14,724 bases of DNA, taken from an uncultured Campylobacter sp. (GTDB lineage Bacteria; Campylobacterota; Campylobacteria; Campylobacterales; Campylobacteraceae). Below, piece after piece: positions 1 through 6,358 of the stretch. Location of the stretch: contig CAJPSJ010000016.1 of NCBI GenBank assembly GCA_905373295.1, positions 1 through 14,724 on the forward strand, given 5' to 3'. A program made the position numbers and the translations under genes. Numbering within the stretch: the stretch's first letter is position 1; each line of letters begins with the position of its first letter. The notes below the pieces were generated by a model. It did not search any database. It was given only the letters and a program-made list of their open reading frames with translations, and was not told the DNA's origin.

Positions 1-1
1 G

Positions 2-910
2 ACCTACGCCGAGCGCAAGGTGCTTGCCTTTATGCAGCGCAGGATCGGGCCCTCTATGGTCGGGCCTGCGGGACTTTTGCAGGTTGGCGCGGATATGATA
101 AAGCTTTTTACCAAAGAGGACGCGATCCCTGCGCGGGCGAATAAGCTTCTTTTCAAAATCGCGCCGATAATCTCTGCTACCGGGGCTTTCGTGGCGCTTT
201 CGGTAGTGCCGCTGCTGCCGGAGTTTACGATCGGCGGGCGGACGATCCAGCCGATTTTAAGCGATATAAATGTGGGAATTTTATTCCTGCTCGGAGCTAG
301 CGGCACCTGCGTTTACGGACTGCTGATCGGAGGGCTTGCGAGCTACAATAAATGGGGCACGATAGGCGCGTTTCGCGCGTTTTTGCAGATCACCTGCTTT
401 GAGGTGATAAACGGCCTTAGCCTGATCCCTATCGTGATGATCACGGGCTCGCTCTCGCTCATCGACATCGTAAGCGCGCAAAGCGGCGGCATTGATAAGT
501 GGTTTATCTGGAAAGAGCCCGTTTGCTTCGCGCTCTTTCTCATCGCAGCCTTTGTAGAGTGCAACCGCACGCCGCTGTGTCTTACCGAAAACGAAACCGA
601 GATCGTAGCGGGCGCGGGTACGGCATATTCGGGTATGCGCTGGGGTATGTTTTTTATCGGCGAATACGCCAATATCATAACCTACTCAGTCGTTACGACG
701 CTGCTGTTTTTGGGCGGATTCAACGCGTTTTGGTTTATCCCTGGCGGCGTTATGATGGTATTAAAATCAAGCCTCGTGTTTTTCTGCTTCCTATGGGCGC
801 GCGCGGCGTGGCCGCATCTGCGCCCCGATCAGCTGATGGGGCTTTGCTGGAAAGTCTGCATGCCGTTAGCTCTTGCTTGCGTGCTAATTACCGCGCTAGC
901 GATCGTTTAA
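2..910 (+). CDS. nuoH: NADH-quinone oxidoreductase (complex I) subunit H, 5' partial
   Basis: Membrane subunit of complex I that, with NuoB and NuoD, forms the quinone-binding chamber at the foot of the membrane arm. The reading frame is open from base 2 and the start lies outside the window; about 30 residues of a usual ~330 are missing. The visible N-end shows the family signature ERKVLAFMQRRIGP, followed by a GADMIKLFTKED segment. The large conserved loop at about 550–660 reads NRTPLCLTENETEIVAG and ends with RWGMFFIGEY, the usual NuoH loop near the quinone site. Several hydrophobic segments follow, and the C-end has the RPDQLMGLCWK motif typical of the family. The position matching the conserved Glu of the EYSG motif is Ala here (codon 623–625). 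The stop at 908–910 is directly followed by the ribosome site of nuoI. Identification is secure; only completeness is lost. Confidence 0.96.
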   Translation, partial: TYAERKVLAFMQRRIGPSMVGPAGLLQVGADMIKLFTKEDAIPARANKLLFKIAPIISATGAFVALSVVPLLPEFTIGGRTIQPILSDINVGILFLLGASGTCVYGLLIGGLASYNKWGTIGAFRAFLQITCFEVINGLSLIPIVMITGSLSLIDIVSAQSGGIDKWFIWKEPVCFALFLIAAFVECNRTPLCLTENETEIVAGAGTAYSGMRWGMFFIGEYANIITYSVVTTLLFLGGFNAFWFIPGGVMMVLKSSLVFFCFLWARAAWPHLRPDQLMGLCWKVCMPLALACVLITALAIV

Positions 911-920
911 GGAGGGTACG

Positions 921-2132
921 ATGGCAAGATACGCCCAGATCGACAAAAGAGCCCCTATTAAATCCGGCGGCGATAAGCTTCGCAGATTCCTAGCCCGCAC
1001 CTTTAACGGCGAGCTTTTCGTGGGGCTGTGGGTCGTTTTGCGAAATATGTTTAAGCGCGGCGGCTCGCACACGCTTCGATATCCTATGGAAAAATTTGTC
1101 ATGCCGCCTAGATACCGTGGCGTGCACAAGCTTATGCGCCTGCTTGAAAGCGGCAGCGAACGCTGCATCGGATGCGGTTTGTGCGAGAAGATCTGCGTGG
1201 CAAACTGCATCGCGATGGAGACCAGCCTCGGCAGCGACGGCCGCAAAAAGGTAGATAACTACTCGATAAATTTAGGGCGCTGCGTCTACTGCGGGCTTTG
1301 CTCGGACGTCTGCCCCGAGATCGCTATCGTGCATGGCTGCGAATATGAGCTTGCGAGCGAACAGCGCGCGTATTACGGCTTTAAAGAGGATCTTTTGATT
1401 CGCGGCGAAAATTTATGTTTAAACGGCGCGGCGCAGGAGTTTGCAGGCTACGGCAGCCTGGATGAAAACGCAGGCGCGCGGATCAAGGTGACGCCGAACG
1501 CTTATATAAAAAGCGACGCCGCAAGCGATGAGCTAAGCTTGAAGAGCGCGGATTCAAATTTAAAAAGCAGCGCCGCGGAAAGCTCCAAAAAAGAGGGCGC
1601 CGCTAGCGATAAAATTCTATTTTCAAAGGGCGCGGGCTTAAGCGGCGAAATTTTAGCCGAGCGGCAAGACGTCGGGCGGGCAAGCTTAAAGGAAAGCTCC
1701 GCCGCGGACGCCGAAAATTCTAAAGAAAATTCCGTTACGGACGCTCAAAATTCCGCGCCTGATTCGCAGCGAAATTCCAAAGAAAATCCCGTCTCTCAAA
1801 GCGCCGAAGATTCCGCTACGGATAGTAAAAATTTGGCGGAGAATTCTAAAGAAAATTTCGCTTCTCAAAGCGCCGAAGATTCCGCCACTCAAAGTAAAAA
1901 TTTTAAAGATAATTCGGTTGCGCCGCACATCGAGAATTCTGTCGGTGAGCTTGCTACGAACGACGATTCTGCGGAAAAATCTAAAGAAAATTCCGCCATG
2001 CAAGACTCGGGGAGCTCCGCCGCGCGAGGTAAAAAATCTAAGGCAAATTCCAAAAAGAATTCCGCCGCGGACGTCGAGAATTCTACGCAAAGCTCCGCGC
2101 CGGATTCCGCTGTGCAGGGGGAGGAGCAATGA
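921..2132 (+). CDS. nuoI: Complex I iron-sulfur subunit I with long low-complexity C-terminal tail
   Basis: Two-[4Fe-4S] ferredoxin-like subunit that carries electrons through the peripheral arm (centres N6a and N6b) toward quinone. ATG 921 follows GGAGGG at 911–916. The first cluster motif uses Cys82, 85, 88 and 92 (C92 is followed by Val rather than the common Pro). The second uses Cys121, 124, 127 and 131, in CVYCGLCSDVCP. The recognisable protein ends near residue 197. Residues ~198–403 are a hydrophilic tail of Ser, Ala, Asn, Lys, Glu and Asp with repeated SKEN and ENS words, predicted disordered and cytoplasmic. E. coli NuoI is 180 residues, so this protein is about twice the usual size. 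No frameshift or stop interrupts the tail. Its last codons carry the ribosome site of nuoJ, and the stop overlaps the nuoJ start (ATGA, 2129–2132). The ferredoxin domain is certain; the role of the tail is unknown. Confidence 0.96.
   Translation: MARYAQIDKRAPIKSGGDKLRRFLARTFNGELFVGLWVVLRNMFKRGGSHTLRYPMEKFVMPPRYRGVHKLMRLLESGSERCIGCGLCEKICVANCIAMETSLGSDGRKKVDNYSINLGRCVYCGLCSDVCPEIAIVHGCEYELASEQRAYYGFKEDLLIRGENLCLNGAAQEFAGYGSLDENAGARIKVTPNAYIKSDAASDELSLKSADSNLKSSAAESSKKEGAASDKILFSKGAGLSGEILAERQDVGRASLKESSAADAENSKENSVTDAQNSAPDSQRNSKENPVSQSAEDSATDSKNLAENSKENFASQSAEDSATQSKNFKDNSVAPHIENSVGELATNDDSAEKSKENSAMQDSGSSAARGKKSKANSKKNSAADVENSTQSSAPDSAVQGEEQ
1773..1910 (+). repeat. 69-bp tandem duplication inside nuoI tail
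   Basis: Two adjacent 69-base copies, 1773–1841 and 1842–1910, encode two 23-residue units that both begin NSKEN, share SQSAEDSAT in the middle and then SKN. A 23-base stretch is identical in both copies (1794–1816 and 1863–1885); the ends have diverged by substitutions. The exact in-frame length points to duplication after the tail already existed. Confidence 0.85.
2117..2125 (+). promoter_or_regulatory. Ribosome binding site of nuoJ inside nuoI tail
   Basis: GGGGGAGGA lies four bases before the nuoJ ATG at 2129 and within the final codons of nuoI. With the ATGA overlap this implies translational coupling, so ribosomes must read the whole repetitive tail before nuoJ is initiated. Confidence 0.75.
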
Positions 2133-2656
2133 TACAAACGCTTGCATTTTATTTTTTCAGCGCGGTTTGCCTGGCGCTTTTCGGCATCAGCGTTTTTAGC
2201 AAAAACGTCCTTTACGCCCTTAGCGCGCTGGCCGGCGGCATGGTCTTTATGAGCGGATTTTTCTTTTTGCTGGATGCGGAGTTTTTGGGCGTAGTGCAGA
2301 TCATAGTCTACACTGGCGCCGTGATCGTGCTTTACGGCTTCGCGCTGATGTTTTTGGGTGCAGATAAAAACGTAAGCGAGCCGAAAAAGGGGGCAAGGCT
2401 ATTTTTTGCGCTTAGCGGCGTGATTGCATTTTTGCTCGTGATTATCGTGCTCGGCGCGGTGGTCGCAAACAACGTAGAAACGCTTAAAATTTTAAACACC
2501 GACGATACCGAGGCGCTTGGGATGATTATTTTTACGAAATATCTGGCGATTTTCGAGCTTGCCGCCGTGATGCTGCTCGTGGCGATGATCTGCGCTATCG
2601 TGCTTGCGCATAAGCAGATGGACGCGAGCCTGAGCTACGAAGAGAGCGAGGGGTAA
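2129..2656 (+). CDS. nuoJ: Complex I membrane subunit J
   Basis: Small membrane subunit (175 residues) of the complex I proton-pumping arm, lying between NuoH and NuoK. About five membrane helices are visible, at roughly residues 4–22, 28–48, 53–76, 90–111 and 136–160. The third contains VVQIIVYTGAVIVLYGFALM, the signature of the family, with Tyr61 in the place of the Tyr near the pi-bulge that is thought to link quinone reduction to pumping. The start overlaps the nuoI stop by four bases and is served by a strong purine-rich ribosome site. The stop at 2654–2656 is one base before the nuoK start. Length is normal and no inserts are present, in contrast to NuoI. Confidence 0.96.
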   Translation: MIQTLAFYFFSAVCLALFGISVFSKNVLYALSALAGGMVFMSGFFFLLDAEFLGVVQIIVYTGAVIVLYGFALMFLGADKNVSEPKKGARLFFALSGVIAFLLVIIVLGAVVANNVETLKILNTDDTEALGMIIFTKYLAIFELAAVMLLVAMICAIVLAHKQMDASLSYEESEG

Positions 2657-2657
2657 A

Positions 2658-2981
2658 ATGGGTCTAAATCACTATCTAATCGTCGCTGCGATGATGTTTG
2701 GGCTCGGGCTTGCGGGTATGATGAAGCGAAGAAATTTGATAATGCTCTTTTTTTCGAGCGAAATTTTATTAAACGCCGCAAATTTAGCCCTCGTAGCCGT
2801 GGCGAAATTTTACGACAACATAAACGGCGAAATTTTTGCGCTTTTCATCGTCGCGATCGCCGCGAGCGAGATGGCCGTGGGGCTTGGGCTGCTCATCTTG
2901 TGGTATAAGAAAACGGGCAGCATCGAACTTGACAGCTTCGTAAATTTTAAAAATCCTTCCAAGGACGGGCCGGATGCTTGA
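2658..2981 (+). CDS. nuoK: Complex I membrane subunit K
   Basis: MrpC/NuoK-like subunit, 107 residues with three membrane helices, part of the proton path between NuoJ and NuoN. Glu35 (in SSEILLNAANL) and Glu71 (in AASEMAVGLGL) match the two membrane glutamates of E. coli NuoK, Glu36 and Glu72, which are needed for pumping. ATG 2658 follows GCGAGGGG with one base between it and the nuoJ stop. The 3' end overlaps the nuoL start by eight bases (2974–2981). A short polar C-terminal extension is the only difference from the usual ~100-residue form. Confidence 0.96.
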   Translation: MGLNHYLIVAAMMFGLGLAGMMKRRNLIMLFFSSEILLNAANLALVAVAKFYDNINGEIFALFIVAIAASEMAVGLGLLILWYKKTGSIELDSFVNFKNPSKDGPDA

Positions 2982-4821
2982 TACCGTTTTTGTATGGCTC
3001 TTAATCGCCCTTTTCGCACCGCTTGCCTCGGCGATCTTCGCAGGCGTTTTCATTCGCGCCAAAGATAAGATGTTTATTGGCGTAGTCTGCTCGGCGCTGG
3101 TGATTTTAAGCACTATTGCGTCGCTTGCTTTGATGGAGCTCGTCTCTGACAACCGCCTAATCAGCGTAAATTTAGCCGATTTCATAAGCACGGGATTTTT
3201 GGACGCAAAATTTAGCTTTCTCATAGATAGCGTAAGTGCGGTGATGATGGTGGTCGTAGGCATCGTATCCAGCGTCGTGCACGTGTATTCGATCTACTAT
3301 ATGTGGGATGATGAAAATTTCTCTAAATTTTTCAGCTTCCTGGGGCTTTTCGTATTTTCGATGCTGGTTTTGGTAACAAGCGATAATTTTTTAGGACTTT
3401 TTATCGGCTGGGAAGGGGTCGGACTCTGCTCATGGCTGCTAATAGGCTTTTGGTATGATAGGAGCAATTACAGCTGGTGCGCCAATGAAGCTTTCATAAT
3501 GAACCGCATCGCAGACCTTGGGATGTTGCTTGGAATTTTTCTAATATATTTAAATTTCGGCTCGTTGCGCTACGAGGTGGTATTTGCGAACGCAGCGGGC
3601 TTGGAGCCTGAAATTTTAACTCTGATCGCAGCACTTTTATTTATCGGCGCGATGGGCAAAAGCGCGCAGTTTCCGTTTCATACATGGCTTGCCGACGCGA
3701 TGGCGGGTCCTACGCCCGTCTCCGCGCTCATTCACGCAGCGACGATGGTTACGGCGGGCGTTTATCTGGTAATCCGCGCAAACGCGATTTTCGCGCTCGC
3801 GCCAGAAGTAAGCGGCTTTATCGTCTGCTTGGGCGCCTTTGTGGCGGTCTTTGCGGCGTCGATGGCGCTGGTTCATAACGATCTTAAAAAGATCATCGCC
3901 TACTCCACGCTTTCGCAGCTTGGCTATATGTTCGTAGCCGCGGGGCTCGGGGCGTATTGGATCGCGCTATTTCATCTGGCGACGCACGCGTTTTTCAAAG
4001 CGCTTCTATTTTTGGGAGCGGGCAACGTAATGCACGCGATGAAAGACGATCTAAATATCCAAAATATGGGCGGATTATATAAGTTTATGCGGCCTACGGC
4101 GATTTTGATGTGCATAGGCTCGCTCGCGCTTTGCGGATTTTATCCGTTCGCGGGCTTTTTCTCAAAAGATAAAATTTTAGAAGCGGCGTGGAGCGCGGAC
4201 GCGTATTTTATCTGGGCGTTGCTGTTTGCGGGCGCTGCGATGACGACATTTTACAGCGTACGACTAATAATGCTTGTGTTTTTCGGCAAGCAAAATTTTA
4301 CCCACCATCCGCACGAGGCGAAAGGCTTTGCCCTTATCGCAATGGGCGTATTAGCCGTGCCTGCGGTGATAGCGGGCTTTTTCGAGCACGATTTTGCGGA
4401 GTTCGTGCTTAGCATATTGCCGGGATTTAAAATTTCGATCCCGCACGGCGTGGAGGTAATTTTGATCGCCATAACGCTAGCGATGATAAGTGCGGTGGCG
4501 ATCGGCACGATTTGGACATACGGCAAGGGTAAATTTAGCCAAAATTTAAAGAACTGCAAATTTTATAAAATTTTGATCGCTCAGTATTTTATCCCGCAAA
4601 TTTACGAGCGCGTGATCGTGCGCGGATACGCCAAGCTTAGCGAGATCTGTGCTAAATGCGACGGCGCGATCATAGACGCCAGTGTCGATCTGATCGCTCG
4701 CATCGCGGTAAAAGGCGGCGAAGGTGCGGATCGCGCAAGCAATAGCGGAGATTTGAGCGCAAATTTAAGGTGGATGGTTTTGGGATCTTTCATTTTGCTG
4801 ATTTTGGCGTTTGCGCTGTGA
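2974..4821 (+). CDS. nuoL: Complex I antiporter-like subunit L
   Basis: Distal antiporter-like proton-pumping subunit of complex I (615 residues, normal length). Key charged residues in the membrane are present: Glu147 in GWEGVGLCSWLLIGF, Lys229 before AQFPFHTWLADAM, Lys342 in HAFFKALLFLGAG and Lys398 in FAGFFSKDK. They correspond to E. coli Glu144, Lys229, Lys342 and Lys399. The C-terminal ~130 residues fit the lateral amphipathic helix and the last membrane helix that clamp the arm. The segment 4531–4605, coding the linker KFSQNLKNCKF and what follows, has five AAATTT words in about 75 bases. ATG 2974 lies inside nuoK (8-base overlap), which argues for coupling. The stop TGA at 4819–4821 touches the ribosome site of nuoM. 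Confidence 0.97.
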   Translation: MLDTVFVWLLIALFAPLASAIFAGVFIRAKDKMFIGVVCSALVILSTIASLALMELVSDNRLISVNLADFISTGFLDAKFSFLIDSVSAVMMVVVGIVSSVVHVYSIYYMWDDENFSKFFSFLGLFVFSMLVLVTSDNFLGLFIGWEGVGLCSWLLIGFWYDRSNYSWCANEAFIMNRIADLGMLLGIFLIYLNFGSLRYEVVFANAAGLEPEILTLIAALLFIGAMGKSAQFPFHTWLADAMAGPTPVSALIHAATMVTAGVYLVIRANAIFALAPEVSGFIVCLGAFVAVFAASMALVHNDLKKIIAYSTLSQLGYMFVAAGLGAYWIALFHLATHAFFKALLFLGAGNVMHAMKDDLNIQNMGGLYKFMRPTAILMCIGSLALCGFYPFAGFFSKDKILEAAWSADAYFIWALLFAGAAMTTFYSVRLIMLVFFGKQNFTHHPHEAKGFALIAMGVLAVPAVIAGFFEHDFAEFVLSILPGFKISIPHGVEVILIAITLAMISAVAIGTIWTYGKGKFSQNLKNCKFYKILIAQYFIPQIYERVIVRGYAKLSEICAKCDGAIIDASVDLIARIAVKGGEGADRASNSGDLSANLRWMVLGSFILLILAFAL

Positions 4822-4828
4822 GGTGGGC

Positions 4829-6358
4829 ATGGAATACTTTTTAAGTTTGGTTATATTTTTTCCGGCGGTAGCTGCGGTTTTGGGCTTTTTGATCGACGAA
4901 GCGAGCATTAAGACCTACGCCGTTACGATGAGCTTTATAGAGTTCGTGCTTTCGCTTGTTTTGTGGATACTCTACGAGCCGGTGGACGGCATCGCGTTTA
5001 GCGTGCTGCACCCTTTCATAAGCGAATACGGCATCAGCTACTTCATCGGCGTGGACGGAATTTCGCTGTTTTTGGTGATCCTAAGCACGCTGGTTACATT
5101 TTTGGCGCTGCTTAGCCTAAGTATCAAAGAGCGCGCCAAAAATTTAATCATCTGCATTTTGTTTTTAGAGATGACGATGGTGGGCGTTTTCGTGGCGCTG
5201 GATGCGATTTTGTTTTACATCTTTTGGGAGCTTTCGCTAATTCCAATGCTCTACATCATCGGCGCGTGGGGCAGCGGCAAGAGAATTTACGCCGCGGTGA
5301 AATTTTTCATCTACACCTTTCTAGGTTCGATGTTTCTACTCGTAGGACTCGTAGCGATGAGCTATTTCTATCACGAGGCTACGGGCGAGTATAGCTTTAA
5401 TATCCTAAACTGGCAGAGCTTATCGCTGCCGCTTAGCACGCAAATTCCTCTATTTTTGGCATTTTCGGTCGCTTTTGCGATCAAGACGCCTTGCTTTCCT
5501 TTTCATACCTGGCTTCCGTACGCGCACGGGCAGGCCCCTACGATAGGCTCGGTTCTGCTTGCCGCGGTGCTTCTTAAGATGGGCACCTACGGCTTTGTGC
5601 GATTTTCGCTGCCGCTATTTCCCGACGCGAGCGTGCATTTTAGTGGGATGATGTGCGCCGTAGCGATCGTTATGATCATCTATGCAAGCTTCATCGCCTT
5701 TGCGCAGAAGGATATAAAGCAGGTTATCGCGTATAGCTCGATCGCGCATATGGGCGTCATAATGCTTGGAATTTTTTCAATGAGTCGCGAAGGAATGAGC
5801 GGTGCGGTATTTTTGATGATAAGCCACGGTATCGTAAGCGGCGGGCTTTTTATGCTCGTAGGCTTTTTATACGACCGCAAGCATACGAAGCTTTTCAGCG
5901 AGTTCGGCGGGCTTGCGCGGGTGATGCCGCTTTATGCGTTTTGCTTTTGCGTCGTGCTGCTAGGCTCGATAGGACTTCCGCTTACGATCGGCTTTGTGGG
6001 AGAATTCTTAAGCCTTGCGGGGATTTTTAAAATAAGCTTTAGCTATGCGCTTTTGGGCGGACTCGGCATCATAATGGGCGCGATCTATTCGATGAATCTT
6101 TATAAAAAGACCTTCTTCGGCGCGCTCTTGCATGAGGAGAATAAAAAGCTAAGCGATCTAAACAGAACCGAGCTTTGCTCTATCATCCCGATCTGCGCGC
6201 TGGTAGTGGCGCTGGGCGTCGCGCCGAATTTGATGCTAAAGAGTATCGAGCCCAGCGTGACGCAAAGCCTTGAGCTGATGTTTAACAAAGCCTCTCAAAC
6301 CGCGACTCGCGCCTATATGGAAAAAGCAAATTTTAAGGTAAGAAGCGATGCAAAATAA
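4829..6358 (+). CDS. nuoM: Complex I antiporter-like subunit M
   Basis: Middle antiporter-like proton-pumping subunit, 509 residues from ATG 4829. This start is preferred over the upstream in-frame TTG at 4811 because AGGTGGG (4821–4827) lies just before it and the protein then begins MEYFLSLVIFFP, a normal first membrane helix. Essential membrane residues are visible: Glu134 in FWELSLIPM, Lys219 before TPCFPFHTWLP, Lys250 in LLKMGTYGF and Glu392 in FVGEFLSL. They match E. coli Glu144, Lys234, Lys265 and Glu407. The overlap with nuoN is 11 bases (6348–6358). There is no insertion in this protein, unlike its paralogue NuoN. Confidence 0.96.
   Translation: MEYFLSLVIFFPAVAAVLGFLIDEASIKTYAVTMSFIEFVLSLVLWILYEPVDGIAFSVLHPFISEYGISYFIGVDGISLFLVILSTLVTFLALLSLSIKERAKNLIICILFLEMTMVGVFVALDAILFYIFWELSLIPMLYIIGAWGSGKRIYAAVKFFIYTFLGSMFLLVGLVAMSYFYHEATGEYSFNILNWQSLSLPLSTQIPLFLAFSVAFAIKTPCFPFHTWLPYAHGQAPTIGSVLLAAVLLKMGTYGFVRFSLPLFPDASVHFSGMMCAVAIVMIIYASFIAFAQKDIKQVIAYSSIAHMGVIMLGIFSMSREGMSGAVFLMISHGIVSGGLFMLVGFLYDRKHTKLFSEFGGLARVMPLYAFCFCVVLLGSIGLPLTIGFVGEFLSLAGIFKISFSYALLGGLGIIMGAIYSMNLYKKTFFGALLHEENKKLSDLNRTELCSIIPICALVVALGVAPNLMLKSIEPSVTQSLELMFNKASQTATRAYMEKANFKVRSDAK

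Larger units (their letters stand above)
1512..2129 (+). repeat. Low-complexity, RAATTY-rich tail of nuoI
   Basis: In-frame simple-sequence region encoding residues ~198–403 of NuoI. The word SKEN recurs at residues 267–270, 286–289, 309–312 and 354–357, with a degenerate form at 377–380. By reading, 16 RAATTY hexamers (AAATTT, AAATTC, GAATTC) lie between 1556 and 2083, 14 of them in the same codon phase, R|AAT|TY, so that they encode Asn-Ser, Asn-Phe or Asn-Leu. Spacings of 12 and 21 bases recur. The conserved first ~590 bases of the same gene contain three such sites. Confidence 0.88.

Noticed and set aside
1773..1910. CRISPR-like direct repeats
   Set aside because: The repeats are adjacent, in-frame multiples of three inside a coding gene, without unique spacers.
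2117..2121. Run of five G in the nuoI 3' end as a phase-variable tract
   Set aside because: Campylobacter phase-variable tracts are usually eight or more G or C; five is ordinary. The same applies to the five C at 11886–11890.
1686..2147. Long open frames on the minus strand opposite the nuoI tail
   Set aside because: They arise from the repeat composition of the tail, have no ribosome site or recognisable protein, and run antisense to a well-supported gene.
4811..4828. Six extra N-terminal residues of NuoM from TTG 4811
   Set aside because: A good ribosome site lies after this TTG and directly before ATG 4829.
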